Source: Nitratireductor luteus
Lineage (GTDB): Bacteria > Pseudomonadota > Alphaproteobacteria > Rhizobiales > Rhizobiaceae
Assembly (NCBI RefSeq): GCF_026162365.1
Contig: NZ_JAOANW010000008.1
Coordinates: 1-64,000, forward strand
Direction of reading: 5' to 3'
DNA: 64,000 bases
A program made the translations under genes and the position numbers. Below the pieces are notes generated by a model. The model had not been told where the DNA came from. It worked only from the letters and a program-made list of their open reading frames with translations, and made no database searches. Of the stretch, positions 52,792 through 63,028 are shown in pieces (within the stretch, counting starts at the first letter, position 1; the number at the start of each line of letters is the position of its first letter).

Positions 52792-54867
52792 GTGCGTGTG
52801 AATGTCGGCATTCCTTATCCTCTTGGCGCGACATGGGACGGATCCGGCGTCAACATCGCCGTTTTTTCGGCGCATGCGGAAAGAATCGAGGTTTGCCTGT
52901 TCGACAAGAGAGGCAGACGCGAGATCAGCCGCGTCGCCCTGCCGGAATACACGCACGAGGTCTGGCACGGCTACTTTCCTGACATGCGACCCGGCCAGGT
53001 CTACGGCCTTCGCGCCTATGGCCCGTACGACCCGCCGAACGGGCATCGCTTCAATCCCAACAAGCTTCTGATTGATCCCTATGCGAAACTGTTGGTGGGC
53101 GATCTGCGCTGGCACGACGCCTGCTTCGGCTATCGGGTGGGTTCGCCCCGCCAGGACCTTTCCTTCGACCGGCGCGACTCCGCCTTTGTCATGCCCAAAT
53201 GCGTGGTGACGGACACCGCCGTCACTTGGGGCAATGATGTGCGACCGCAGCATTCCTGGTCGGATACGATCATCTACGAAGCGCATGTGAAGGGTATCAC
53301 CGCGCTTCATCCAAGGGTCCCCGAGGAACTGCGCGGCACTTTCGGCGGCCTAGCCGACACGCGCGTGGTCGATTACCTCGTCAAGCTCGGCATCACCGCC
53401 ATCGAGCTCATGCCGGTGCAAGCCTTCTTCGATGACCGCTATCTGATGGAGAAAAGGCTGACGAACTACTGGGGCTATAACACGATTGGCTTCTTCGCGG
53501 CAGCACCGCGCTATATTTCGCCCTCGGGGGGCGTGCACGAGTTCAAGCGCATGGTGCGCAAGCTGCACGAAGCGGGAATCGAGATCATTCTCGACGTGGT
53601 CTACAACCACACGGCGGAAGGCAACGAGCTCGGCCCGACGCTCTCCTTCCGTGGGCTCGACAACGCCAGCTACTACATCCTCGGCGATGAGCCGCGCTAT
53701 TATTTCGACACAACAGGCTGCGGCAATACACTCAACCTCAAGCACCCCCGTGTGCTGCAGATGGTGATGGATTCGCTGCGGTATTGGATCGAGGAATGCC
53801 ACGTCGACGGGTTCCGCTTCGACCTTGCCACCGCACTTGGCCGAGAAAGAGAAACTTTCGAGCCTTCCTCCGTCTTCTTCGACACCCTGCGCCAAGATCC
53901 GGTGATTTCACGCGTCAAGCTGATCGCCGAGCCGTGGGATGTGGGCCCTGACGGATACCAACTCGGCAATTTTCCACCGGGCTGGGCGGAATGGAACGGC
54001 GCTCATCGCGACTGGGTGCGTTCCTTCTGGCGCGGCGACGAGAATGTGACGCCTGACCTGGCCGGTGGCTTGCTCGGCACGGCCTCCGTATTCGAGCGGC
54101 GCGGGCGCAAGCCCTGGGCCAGCATCAATTTCATTACGGCCCATGACGGCTTCACCCTCAAGGATCTCTATTCCTACGACGAACGGCATAACGAGGCTAA
54201 CAGGGAAGAAAACCAGGACGGCCACAGCGACAACAGAAGCTGGAACTGCGGCGTGGAAGGTCCGACCGACGATCCCGGCATCCGCCGTCTAAGGGCGCGT
54301 ATGCGGCGGAGCGCGCTTGCCACAATCATGCTTTCGCAGGGCACGCCCATGCTCCTGATGGGCGACGAGGTCGGCCGCACCCAGCATGGAAACAACAACG
54401 CCTATTGCCAGGACCATCCAATGAATTGGCTTCCGTGGGAAGGAATCGATGACGATGACGAAGCCTTCCTGAAATTTGTACGCCGGCTTCTGGATTTCAG
54501 ACAAACACGGCCGATCCTGCGCCAGAAGCGCTTTCTGCACGGCGAGCCGGTCAAAGGGGCGATGCACGACGTCACCTGGCTGCGGCCATCGGGCGAGCCC
54601 ATGACGGAGGAGGACTGGTCCAACAACCGATTGAGGACCTTTGGGCTCATGCTCTGCGACGAGCAGGGCTCGGGCCTTCTGATCCTCTTCAACGGCGCGC
54701 CTGAAGCTGTGTCATTTACCCTTTCCCGTGAGATGGGCGCCGCCGGATGGAAGCTGGTCATGCGCACCGACACCGGCGAATGGCCTCTCTGGGACCTCAT
54801 GCGCACGCCCCATACGCTGGAAGTGCCCGACCGCACGATCTTCGTGCTCGAAGGGCGGATAAAATGA
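52792..54867 (+). CDS. glgX: Glycogen debranching enzyme GlgX (TreX-like)
   Basis: GlgX hydrolyses alpha-1,6 bonds, releasing linear maltodextrins. The 691-aa isoamylase-type protein has a CBM48 domain, then a barrel with VDGFRFDLATALGRE (Asp), KLIAEPWDVGPDGYQLG (Glu) and FITAHDGFTLKDL. The start is GTG at 52792 after AAGGAAA. It follows glgB by 15 bp. In operons with treY and treZ this enzyme is also called TreX because it prepares substrates for them. Confidence 0.95.
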   Translation: MRVNVGIPYPLGATWDGSGVNIAVFSAHAERIEVCLFDKRGRREISRVALPEYTHEVWHGYFPDMRPGQVYGLRAYGPYDPPNGHRFNPNKLLIDPYAKLLVGDLRWHDACFGYRVGSPRQDLSFDRRDSAFVMPKCVVTDTAVTWGNDVRPQHSWSDTIIYEAHVKGITALHPRVPEELRGTFGGLADTRVVDYLVKLGITAIELMPVQAFFDDRYLMEKRLTNYWGYNTIGFFAAAPRYISPSGGVHEFKRMVRKLHEAGIEIILDVVYNHTAEGNELGPTLSFRGLDNASYYILGDEPRYYFDTTGCGNTLNLKHPRVLQMVMDSLRYWIEECHVDGFRFDLATALGRERETFEPSSVFFDTLRQDPVISRVKLIAEPWDVGPDGYQLGNFPPGWAEWNGAHRDWVRSFWRGDENVTPDLAGGLLGTASVFERRGRKPWASINFITAHDGFTLKDLYSYDERHNEANREENQDGHSDNRSWNCGVEGPTDDPGIRRLRARMRRSALATIMLSQGTPMLLMGDEVGRTQHGNNNAYCQDHPMNWLPWEGIDDDDEAFLKFVRRLLDFRQTRPILRQKRFLHGEPVKGAMHDVTWLRPSGEPMTEEDWSNNRLRTFGLMLCDEQGSGLLILFNGAPEAVSFTLSREMGAAGWKLVMRTDTGEWPLWDLMRTPHTLEVPDRTIFVLEGRIK

Positions 54868-56705
54868 ACGAAAACGGCCTCGAGACGCGATGGGGAGCCC
54901 ATCTGTGCGGTGACGGTTCCGCCGTCTTCGGGCTATGGGCGCCGGCGGTTGAGGACCTACGGCTTCGCTGGGGAGAGCGGAGCGAATCCGGGATGAACCG
55001 CCGCGACGATGGCTGGTTCGAGATAAAAACCGACAAGCTTGCTGCCGGAATGCCCTACCAGTTCGTTCTGCCCGATGGCATGGCGGTACCCGATCCCGCC
55101 TCTCGCGCCCAGCTCGGCGACGTACACGGGCCAAGTCTGCTCACGGATTCGGCCTTTGAATGGAAGACACCCCTTTGGAAGGGACGGCCGTGGGAGGGAG
55201 CCGTGATCTACGAGCTCCACCCCGGGACCTTCTCCCCGGAAGGCGATTTCGACGGGGTTCGCCGCAGGCTCGACCACCTGGCCGATTGCGGCTTTACGGC
55301 AATCGAGTTGATGCCGGTAGCGCAATTTTCGGGCGATCGGGGCTGGGGCTATGACGGCGTCCTGCCCTATTGCCCCCACCGGACCTATGGAGGAGCTGCC
55401 GCGCTCAAGCGGCTGGTCGATGCGGCGCACGAACGCGGGCTCATGATGATGCTCGATGTCGTCTATAATCACTTCGGTCCGGACGGGAATTATCTTCATC
55501 TTTATGCGCCGCGGTTCTTCGACGAGCAGCGACGGACACCGTGGGGGCCGGCGATACGGTTCGACGAGCCCGCCGTGCGCGCTTTCTTTCTCGACAACGC
55601 GATCTATTGGCTGGAGGAATTCCGCTTCGACGGACTGCGGCTCGACGCCATCGACCGGATCGAAGACGGCGACGGCGTGTCGATCCTCGAAGAGATGGCG
55701 GAACGCGTGCGCGCCTATTTTCTCGACCGCCACATCCACCTGACGACCGAGGACGAGCGCAACATCGTGGCGTTGCACCGGCGAGACGGAGAAGGACGAC
55801 CGTCGCTTTTCACCGCCGAGTGGAACGACGACATCCATCATGCGGCCCACTGCATCGCCACCGCCGAGGATACCGGCTATTACGAGGCGTTCGCGGACGA
55901 CCCCGTCGGCCATCTGGCAAGGGGGCTGGCGGAGGGCTTCTGCTTCCAGGGCGAGTCCTATGCGCCCTGGGACGGCAAGCCGCGCGGTGTGCCGAGCGCC
56001 GGCCAGCCACCGAGCGCCTTCATCGACTTCCTGCAGAATCACGACCAGATCGGCAACCGCGCTTTCGGCGAACGCCTGACCGTGCTGGCCGATGCGCGGT
56101 CGGTGGAACTGCTGACGGCGGTACTCGCCCTCAACCCGCAGGTCCCGCTCTTCTTTATGGGAGAGGAGTTCGGCGAGACACGCCCGTTCCTCTTCTTCAC
56201 CGACTTTCACGGAGTTCTGGCGAAGGCGGTGGCGGAGGGAAGGCGCTGCGAGTTCGGGGCGTTCAGCCAGTTCGCCGGTGAGGCGGCCGGGCGCATACCC
56301 GATCCCAACGCATTGTCGACCTTCGAGAATTCCTGCCTCGACTGGGAGAGGATGGAAACCGAGGCCGGGCATCGTCGGCTACGCCTTTTCCGCCGGCTTC
56401 TCGCCATCCGCCGCGAACAAATCGCGCCGCACCTGGCCGGCATGCCCTCGATGCGGGGAAAAGCCGCCCGTGCCGGCGAGAGTGCCTTCGCCGTCGCCTG
56501 GGAGATGACCGGCGCGCGGCTGCTGATGGCCGCGAATTTCGGCAGCCACGAGGCGGAAACCGCAGAGCGCCCCGATGGCGACGAGGCCATATACGAGAGT
56601 GGCGCGGGAGTTGCCGACGCTGTCGAAGCGGGACGCATACCGGCGCAAAGCGTTGCCGTGTTCCTCGCGGAAGGAAGCGGAAAGCAAGATGATGAACGAT
56701 CTTGA
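54864..56705 (+). CDS. treZ: Malto-oligosyltrehalose trehalohydrolase TreZ
   Basis: TreZ releases trehalose from maltooligosyltrehalose, the second step of the TreY/TreZ route. The 613-aa protein has an N-terminal CBM48-like domain and a GH13_10 barrel with [14 protein letters not shown] (Asp), FTAEWNDDIHHAAHCIA (Glu) and FLQNHDQIGNRAFGERL. ATG 54864 overlaps the glgX stop by 4 bp. Its end overlaps the malQ start by about 14 bp. Confidence 0.95.
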   Translation: MNENGLETRWGAHLCGDGSAVFGLWAPAVEDLRLRWGERSESGMNRRDDGWFEIKTDKLAAGMPYQFVLPDGMAVPDPASRAQLGDVHGPSLLTDSAFEWKTPLWKGRPWEGAVIYELHPGTFSPEGDFDGVRRRLDHLADCGFTAIELMPVAQFSGDRGWGYDGVLPYCPHRTYGGAAALKRLVDAAHERGLMMMLDVVYNHFGPDGNYLHLYAPRFFDEQRRTPWGPAIRFDEPAVRAFFLDNAIYWLEEFRFDGLRLDAIDRIEDGDGVSILEEMAERVRAYFLDRHIHLTTEDERNIVALHRRDGEGRPSLFTAEWNDDIHHAAHCIATAEDTGYYEAFADDPVGHLARGLAEGFCFQGESYAPWDGKPRGVPSAGQPPSAFIDFLQNHDQIGNRAFGERLTVLADARSVELLTAVLALNPQVPLFFMGEEFGETRPFLFFTDFHGVLAKAVAEGRRCEFGAFSQFAGEAAGRIPDPNALSTFENSCLDWERMETEAGHRRLRLFRRLLAIRREQIAPHLAGMPSMRGKAARAGESAFAVAWEMTGARLLMAANFGSHEAETAERPDGDEAIYESGAGVADAVEAGRIPAQSVAVFLAEGSGKQDDERS

Positions 56706-58512
56706 CCGGATTGCCGCCCATCGCGACATCGTGCGTTCCCACCGTACGCTGGACGGCACGATCACGCGCGCGTCCGACGGGGCAGTACTGGCGCTGCTAA
56801 AGGTGCTGGGCGCCGACACGGAAAGCGGGGGTGATCTGCCCGAGCCGCCCGAGCGCTGGCCGCCAGCCCCCGAGGCACCGGATGGCGTTGCCTGCTTCCT
56901 TCCCGATTTTCTTGAGCGCGGGCGCGCCTGGGGCGTCACATGCCAGCTTTACGGCCTGCGCTCGCACCGCAACTGGGGCGTCGGCGATTTCGACGATCTG
57001 GCCAGGCTTGGCGAAACGCTGGCGCGGTTCGGTGCCGATTTTGTCGGCGTGAATCCGCTCCACGCGTTGTTTCTTGCCGAGCCGCACAAGGCAAGCCCCT
57101 TCTCCCCCAGCGACCGGAATTTCGTCAATCCGCTTTATATCGCGGTGGATCGGGTGGAAGGCTTCGACCCCGGGGAGGATGCGGACGAGGCGATCCTTTC
57201 CGCGCTGCGGCAGGCGCAACTTGTCGATTACGCGGCAGTCGCGCGACAGAAGCTGGCGGCACTGCGCAACATCCATCGCCGAACGCGCGATGCGCTTCCC
57301 GATGCGTTTCGCGGCTTCGTCGAGCGGGGTGGAGAACATTTGCAACACTATGCGCTGTTCGAGGCGCTCAGCCTGCACATGGTGAATAGTGGTTTTCACG
57401 CCGGATGGATGTCCTGGCCCAGTCAGTACCGGGATCCGGCCAACAGCGCCGTTGCCGCCTTTGCGCATGACCACGCCGAGAAGATTCACTTTCAGCTCTG
57501 GTTGCAATGGCTGGCCGACACGCAATTGCGCTCGGCATCCGACAGGCTGAAGGCGGCGGGCATGCGCATCGGACTGTATCTCGATCTGGCGGTGGGCACG
57601 GCACCGGACGGAGCGGCCACCTGGAGCGACCGCACGCTCACCAGGGTCGGCGCGCAGATCGGGGCGCCGCCCGACATGTTCAACCCCGAAGGCCAGAGCT
57701 GGGGGCTGGCGCCGGTCTCTCCCTCGGAGATGGCCGCACGCGACTTCCGGCCGGTTCGCCGCGCCTATGAAAGCATCCTGCGTCACGCCGGCGCGCTACG
57801 CATCGACCACGCGATGAGCCTTTACCGTCTGTTCTGGATTCCGGAGGGTTTCCGCGCCGCCGACGGCGCCTATGTGCTCTATTCCATGCCTGAGATATTG
57901 CGTGTCCTGGCCGATGTCTCACAGAAAGCCCGCGCACTGATCATCGGCGAGGACCTCGGTGTTGTGCCGGAAGGCTTCCGGGCGCAGATGGAGCGCGCCG
58001 ATCTGCTCGGCTACCGCATCTTCTACTTCGAGCGCGACGAGACGGGGTTCGTTCCGCCCGCGCAATGGCCTTGCTCGGTCCTTGCCTGCGTCGGCAGCCA
58101 TGACACGCCTACGCTGGCAGGCTGGTGGAGCGGAAAGGAAATCGATGTGCGCCTTGAGATCGGCCTTTACGATGAAGCGGCCGCCCGGAGCGAGCGCGAC
58201 AGGCGACGCCGGGAAAGGCACGAGGCGATTGAATTGCTCCACTCCCATGGGCACCGCCAGGTGGGCGAAGCCTTCGACGAAGAGGTCGCTGCCGGCATCC
58301 ATCGCCTCGTGGCAAGCGCGCCATCGCGCCTCATGGCTGCGCAGATGGAGGACCTTCTGGGGCTTGTCGAGCAGCCTAACATCCCCGGCACCATGGACGA
58401 ACACCCCAATTGGCGACGCAAGCTGCCGGTGCCGCTGGAGGAATTGGAGGCGGTGCCGATGCTGCGCCGGGTGCTGGACGTGATCGCCCGGCAGAGGCCG
58501 CGCCGCGCATGA
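56692..58512 (+). CDS. malQ: 4-alpha-glucanotransferase (amylomaltase) MalQ
   Basis: MalQ moves glucan segments between maltooligosaccharides, which would rebuild short chains left by GlgX and TreY/TreZ. The 606-aa GH77 protein shows LRSHRNWGVGDFDDL, RIDHAMSLYRLFWIPEG (Asp), LIIGEDLGVVPEGFR (Glu) and VGSHDTPTLAGWW. Two adjacent ATGs (56689, 56692) lie inside the end of treZ; translation is clearly coupled. Its stop overlaps the treY start (ATGA). Confidence 0.94.
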   Translation: MNDLDRIAAHRDIVRSHRTLDGTITRASDGAVLALLKVLGADTESGGDLPEPPERWPPAPEAPDGVACFLPDFLERGRAWGVTCQLYGLRSHRNWGVGDFDDLARLGETLARFGADFVGVNPLHALFLAEPHKASPFSPSDRNFVNPLYIAVDRVEGFDPGEDADEAILSALRQAQLVDYAAVARQKLAALRNIHRRTRDALPDAFRGFVERGGEHLQHYALFEALSLHMVNSGFHAGWMSWPSQYRDPANSAVAAFAHDHAEKIHFQLWLQWLADTQLRSASDRLKAAGMRIGLYLDLAVGTAPDGAATWSDRTLTRVGAQIGAPPDMFNPEGQSWGLAPVSPSEMAARDFRPVRRAYESILRHAGALRIDHAMSLYRLFWIPEGFRAADGAYVLYSMPEILRVLADVSQKARALIIGEDLGVVPEGFRAQMERADLLGYRIFYFERDETGFVPPAQWPCSVLACVGSHDTPTLAGWWSGKEIDVRLEIGLYDEAAARSERDRRRRERHEAIELLHSHGHRQVGEAFDEEVAAGIHRLVASAPSRLMAAQMEDLLGLVEQPNIPGTMDEHPNWRRKLPVPLEELEAVPMLRRVLDVIARQRPRRA

Positions 58513-61076
58513 ACAGCCCGCGCGCCACATATCGCCTGCAGTTTCGCGAAGGCATGACGTTCATGCGCGCCTCCCAGATCGTGCCCTATCTGGCCGATCT
58601 CGGCATCAGCCATCTCTACGCCTCGCCGATCTTCGCCGCTGCGCCCGGTTCCACCCACGGCTATGACGTCACCGACCATCAGGCACTCGATCCCTCGCTT
58701 GGCGGCGAGGCGGGTTTCGCAGCGCTCACCGAGTCCCTCAGAAAGCACGGGCTCGGACTGATCCTCGACATTGTGCCCAATCACATGGCCGCCTCCACGG
58801 CTAACCCGTGGTGGCGCGACGTGCTGAAATACGGGCGCGAGAGCCGCTACGCGCGCCATTTCGACATCAACTGGCGGGCGCTCAAGCTGCTGCTGCCGGT
58901 GCTAGGCGAACCCTATGGCCAGGCCCTGGCCGGGGGCCGGCTTCAACTCGGCCTCGACGATGAATCCGGCGAGCCGGTCCTGCGCTATTACGAACTCGCC
59001 CTGCCGCTCTGCCCCGCTTCCGTCGACATTCTGTTGAACGGAAGCAGCGGGGAAGCCCTCGGCGCCGATACGCTGAAGCAAGCGGTTGAAAAAGCGAATG
59101 CGGACAGCAACATTCTGCACAGGATCCACGAGGCGCAGGTCTGGCGCCTTGCCTACTGGCGGCTGGCCAGGGAGGCACTGACCTATCGCCGCTTCTTCGA
59201 GATCGCCGATCTCGTCGGCGTGCGGGTGGAGGACCGTGCGGTATTCGCCGACGTGCATAAGCTGCCGCTGCGGCTGGTGCGGGAGGGCCTTGTCGACGGC
59301 TTGCGCATCGATCATGTGGACGGGCTCGCCGACCCGGCCGCCTATCTGGACGCGCTGAAGCGCGCCTCCGGACTCGACTATGTGCTGGTCGAAAAGATCC
59401 TCGACGCACAGGAAGAGCTTCGTGCCGATTGGCGCTGCGCTGGCACCACGGGATATGAGGTCGCGCGGCTGATCACCGCGCTGCAGGTCGACCCGGCAGA
59501 GCGCCAAGCCATGACGGAGGCATGGATCGGTTTCACCGGCGGCGAAGCCGATTTCAGTCGGCAGGTGCGCGCCGCCAAGCGCCGCATCCTCACCGTCAAT
59601 CTGGCGGGCGAGCTCGCCGCGCTGGTGAGGCTGGCCCATGCGATAGCGCAGGGTGATACCGCCACGCGCGATTTCGGCCCGGAGGCGCTGCGCCAGGCGA
59701 TCGTCGAACTGGCCGTGGCCCTGCCCGTCTATCGCACCTATATCGGCCGCAACGGCCCTACCGCGGAGGACCGGGATTTGATCGCGCGGGCAACCGATCA
59801 GGTCGTGCGCGACCGTGTGGTCGAGGATGATCTGGTGATCGGCTTCGTCGCCTCGCTGCTGCGCGAACCGTCGAAGGGCTTACGCGGGCGCGCCGCCTTT
59901 GTCACCCGCTTCCAGCAGACCACCGGACCGCTTATGGCAAAGGCGGTGGAGGATACTGTCTTCTACCGCTACAACCGGCTGATCGCGCTCAACGAGGTGG
60001 GCGCAGAGCCAGACGAATACGGCCTCGAACCCGACGCCTTCCATGCCGCAGTCAGCCTGCGCGCTGCCGCCTGGCCGCACGCGCTTTCGGCGACCGTAAC
60101 GCATGACACCAAGCGCGGCGAGGATGGCCGGGCACGCCTCGCCGTCCTGAGCGAGATGCCGGAAACATGGAAGGCGGCTGTCTCGAGATGGCACGAGGCG
60201 GCGGCGGAGCTGCGCGAGGAATTGCCCCTCGGTCCGGCGCCGAGTGCCGGCGCCGAATGGCTCTTCTACCAGGCGCTGGCCGGCGCCTGGCCCTCTGATC
60301 TCGTGCTGGAGGACGAGACGGGCCTGCAGGACCTTTGCGAGCGCCTCGTCTCCTTCATGACGAAGGCGCTACGCGAGGCCAAGCGCCGGACGAGCTGGAC
60401 AGACCAGAACGAACGCTACGAAACGGCTGTCGAAAACTATGTCCGCACGTTGTTTTCGCCCGAGCACCGGCCGCTGCTCGCCAACATCCACGCGACGATT
60501 GAAGCGATCCAACCCGCCGGCACCGTCAACAGCCTCGCCCAGTTGACTTTGAAGCTCACACTGCCGGGCGTGCCCGATGTCTATCAGGGTTGCGAGCTCA
60601 TGGATTTCAGCATGGTCGATCCCGACAATCGCAGACCGGTCGATTTCGCGCTGCGGCAGAAGCTGTTGCGGGACGTGCGCGGAATGTTTGCTGCCGAGGC
60701 CATGGGACACTGGCGCGAGGGACTTCCCAAGTTCTGGCTGCTGGAGCGGCTGCTACGGCTGAGACGGGAACATGCACCGCTGTTCGAAAACGGCAGCTAC
60801 AGCCCGGTTGCCGTGACGGGAGACAGGGCTGGTCACGTTCTGGCCTTTTCCAGGACGCTCGGCACGCACAGTGTCGTCGTCGCGGTGCCGCGCCTCGTCC
60901 TGGGCATCGTCCGACAAGATGCCTCGATGAGCGATGTCTTCTCCTCAACCCGCCTGCGGCTGCCCGAAAGCAAGGAATGGAAGGATATCTTTTCAGGTCT
61001 CTTGCTGCTGAAGGACGAGCCACTTCTCTCGGAGTGTTGGAGCACTGTCCCGGTCGCTGTTCTTGACGGCAGGTGA
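58509..61076 (+). CDS. treY: Malto-oligosyltrehalose synthase TreY
   Basis: TreY converts the reducing-end alpha-1,4 bond of maltodextrins to the alpha,alpha-1,1 bond of trehalose. The 855-aa GH13_26 protein has an N-terminal barrel start (ATYRLQFREGMTF, ISHLYASPIFAA), GLRIDHVDGLADPAAYL (Asp), VLVEKILDAQEELR (Glu) and TVTHDTKRGED. ATG 58509 overlaps the malQ stop by 4 bp. It is the last gene of the operon and is followed by a strong hairpin. With treZ it completes glucan to trehalose conversion. Confidence 0.95.
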   Translation: MNSPRATYRLQFREGMTFMRASQIVPYLADLGISHLYASPIFAAAPGSTHGYDVTDHQALDPSLGGEAGFAALTESLRKHGLGLILDIVPNHMAASTANPWWRDVLKYGRESRYARHFDINWRALKLLLPVLGEPYGQALAGGRLQLGLDDESGEPVLRYYELALPLCPASVDILLNGSSGEALGADTLKQAVEKANADSNILHRIHEAQVWRLAYWRLAREALTYRRFFEIADLVGVRVEDRAVFADVHKLPLRLVREGLVDGLRIDHVDGLADPAAYLDALKRASGLDYVLVEKILDAQEELRADWRCAGTTGYEVARLITALQVDPAERQAMTEAWIGFTGGEADFSRQVRAAKRRILTVNLAGELAALVRLAHAIAQGDTATRDFGPEALRQAIVELAVALPVYRTYIGRNGPTAEDRDLIARATDQVVRDRVVEDDLVIGFVASLLREPSKGLRGRAAFVTRFQQTTGPLMAKAVEDTVFYRYNRLIALNEVGAEPDEYGLEPDAFHAAVSLRAAAWPHALSATVTHDTKRGEDGRARLAVLSEMPETWKAAVSRWHEAAAELREELPLGPAPSAGAEWLFYQALAGAWPSDLVLEDETGLQDLCERLVSFMTKALREAKRRTSWTDQNERYETAVENYVRTLFSPEHRPLLANIHATIEAIQPAGTVNSLAQLTLKLTLPGVPDVYQGCELMDFSMVDPDNRRPVDFALRQKLLRDVRGMFAAEAMGHWREGLPKFWLLERLLRLRREHAPLFENGSYSPVAVTGDRAGHVLAFSRTLGTHSVVVAVPRLVLGIVRQDASMSDVFSSTRLRLPESKEWKDIFSGLLLLKDEPLLSECWSTVPVAVLDGR

Positions 61077-61093
61077 AGCATGCAGCGATCCAG

Positions 61094-61136
61094 GCAATTC
61101 CGAAGAAAAGTCCGTTTCCACTTTTCCTGGAATTGC
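61094..61136. terminator. Bidirectional terminator between treY and GMC oxidoreductase
   Basis: GCAATTCC at 61094-61101 pairs with GGAATTGC at 61129-61136, and the stem continues inward with AGAAAAGT against ACTTTTCCT. It lies between two convergent genes and would stop transcription from both. Confidence 0.6.
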
Positions 61137-61208
61137 TCTTGGCGCACCATGTTTCTCCACGTCAGTTTCCTTGACTGATCGACGTCGCAACGTGGTCTGC
61201 AGGTTCGC

Positions 61209-62837
61209 TTACCTGTCGCCGCTTCCATCGGCCAGGATCATGTCCGCCGCCTTTTCCGCGATCATGATGACCGGGGAATTCGTGTTGCCGGAGACGATGG
61301 TGGGCATGATGGAGGCGTCGGCCACACGCAGGCCGGTGAGGCCGTGGACGCGCAGGCGGGCATCCACCACGGCCTCCGGCCCCTGCCCCATCCTGGCCGT
61401 TCCGACCGGGTGGAAGATGGTCGTGGCGATGTCGCCAGTCTTTCGCAACAGATCCTCATCGCTGTCGAATTCGGGACCCGGCAGGAGTTCCTTCGGCTGG
61501 AACCGTTCCAGCGCCTGCGCGGCCATCAGCTTGCGCGTCAGGCGCAGGGAATTCACCGCGATGTGCTGGTCGGCCGGAGCGGAAAGATAGTTGGGTCTGA
61601 TCGCCGGATGGACATCGGGCTTCGGAGAATTGAGGTGAACGCTGCCCCGGCTCTCGGGACGCAGATTGCAGACGGAGGCGGTGACCGCCGGATAAGGATG
61701 CAGCGGCTCGCCCAGCCGGTCGGTGCTGAGCGGCTGGACGTGATATTCGAGATCAGGCGTCGCAAGACGCGGATCGCTGCGCGCGAATATGCCAAGCTGG
61801 CTCGGCGCCATCGACAGCGGCCCCGACCGTTTCAGCGCATATTCGAGCCCCAGCATCGCCTTGCCGAACAGGTTGCCGGCGCGCTGGTTGAGAGTCATCG
61901 CATTGGAAACGCCATAGACGGTGCGGATTTGCAGGTGATCCTGGAGGTTTTCGCCGACGCCCGGCAGTTCGTGCAAGACATCGATACCATGCTCGGCCAG
62001 TACGTCGCCGCGCCCGATGCCTGACAGCTCCATCAGCTTGGGCGTGTTGATCGCGCCGGCCGCCAAGATGATTTCGCCCCGCGCCTCCGCGCGGCGCGGC
62101 ACCCCGCCTTCCCTGTAAAGAATGGCGCGCGCCCGTCCTTCGGCGATCTCGATGCGTTCAGCCACCGCGCCGATGACGATCCGCAGATTGGGCCGGCCGC
62201 GCACCGGGTCGAGAAACGCCTTAGCCGTGTGCCAGCGCACGCCGCGCTTCTGGTTCACTTCGAAATAGCCGGAGCCCTCATTGGTTCCGGTGTTGAAATC
62301 CTCGGTGCGCGGCACGCCCATTTCCTCTGCCGCATCGCGAAAGGCGTCGAGGATCGGCCAGGAAATGCGCTGCTTTTCCACCCGCCATTCGCCGCCCGCT
62401 CCGTGCATGGGGCCAGAGCCGCCATGGTAATCCTCCGATTTCAGGAAATAGGGCAGAACGTCGTCCCACCCCCAGTCGGTGTTTCCCTGCTGGCGCCAGC
62501 CGTCATAATCGGCAGCCTGGCCGCGCATATAGATCATGCCGTTGATGGACGAGCATCCGCCCAGCACCCTGCCTCGTGGATAATTGAGCGCGCGGCCATT
62601 CAGCCCCGCATCAGGCTCCGTCTTCATCATCCAGTCGGTGCGGGGGTTTCCCATGCAGAACAGGTAACCGATGGGGATGTCGATCCAGTGGTACCGCGCG
62701 CTGCCACCGGCTTCCAGCAGCAGAACGCTATTTGTCGGGTCCCGCGAGAGCCGGTTTGCCAGAACGCACCCGGCCGACCCCGCCCCCACGACGATATAAT
62801 CGTAGCACCCTTCCTCGCGGCGCTCATCCTGCCCCAT
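61209..62837 (-). CDS. GMC-family FAD oxidoreductase (choline dehydrogenase-like)
   Basis: The 542-aa flavoprotein begins with the FAD-binding YIVVGAGSAGCVLANRL (about residues 14-30). It has the GMC signatures GRVLGGCSSINGMIYMRG and GAINTPKLMELSGIG, and the catalytic histidine region TTIFHPVGTARMG. Such enzymes oxidise alcohols, including choline, to aldehydes. The frame is open 144 bp further upstream, but ATG 62837 gives the standard length. No betaine pathway gene lies beside it, so the true alcohol substrate is open. Confidence 0.88.
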   Translation of the reverse strand: MGQDERREEGCYDYIVVGAGSAGCVLANRLSRDPTNSVLLLEAGGSARYHWIDIPIGYLFCMGNPRTDWMMKTEPDAGLNGRALNYPRGRVLGGCSSINGMIYMRGQAADYDGWRQQGNTDWGWDDVLPYFLKSEDYHGGSGPMHGAGGEWRVEKQRISWPILDAFRDAAEEMGVPRTEDFNTGTNEGSGYFEVNQKRGVRWHTAKAFLDPVRGRPNLRIVIGAVAERIEIAEGRARAILYREGGVPRRAEARGEIILAAGAINTPKLMELSGIGRGDVLAEHGIDVLHELPGVGENLQDHLQIRTVYGVSNAMTLNQRAGNLFGKAMLGLEYALKRSGPLSMAPSQLGIFARSDPRLATPDLEYHVQPLSTDRLGEPLHPYPAVTASVCNLRPESRGSVHLNSPKPDVHPAIRPNYLSAPADQHIAVNSLRLTRKLMAAQALERFQPKELLPGPEFDSDEDLLRKTGDIATTIFHPVGTARMGQGPEAVVDARLRVHGLTGLRVADASIMPTIVSGNTNSPVIMIAEKAADMILADGSGDR

Positions 62838-63028
62838 ACGACCTCCTCCCCTCGATTCCGGCAACAATAGAGCACGGCCTAGCGCTATGGGAAGCTGCTT
62901 GAGCCGCGCGTTTGTGCAAGATCGATTAGGCCGATGCTCCACCGGCACGGCGAGTCCGGGCAGTGCCCGTTTGACGCCCAAGGCGCGGGGGCGGTAAGAA
63001 CCGGGTCCAACTTGTTCGGGGAATATTC

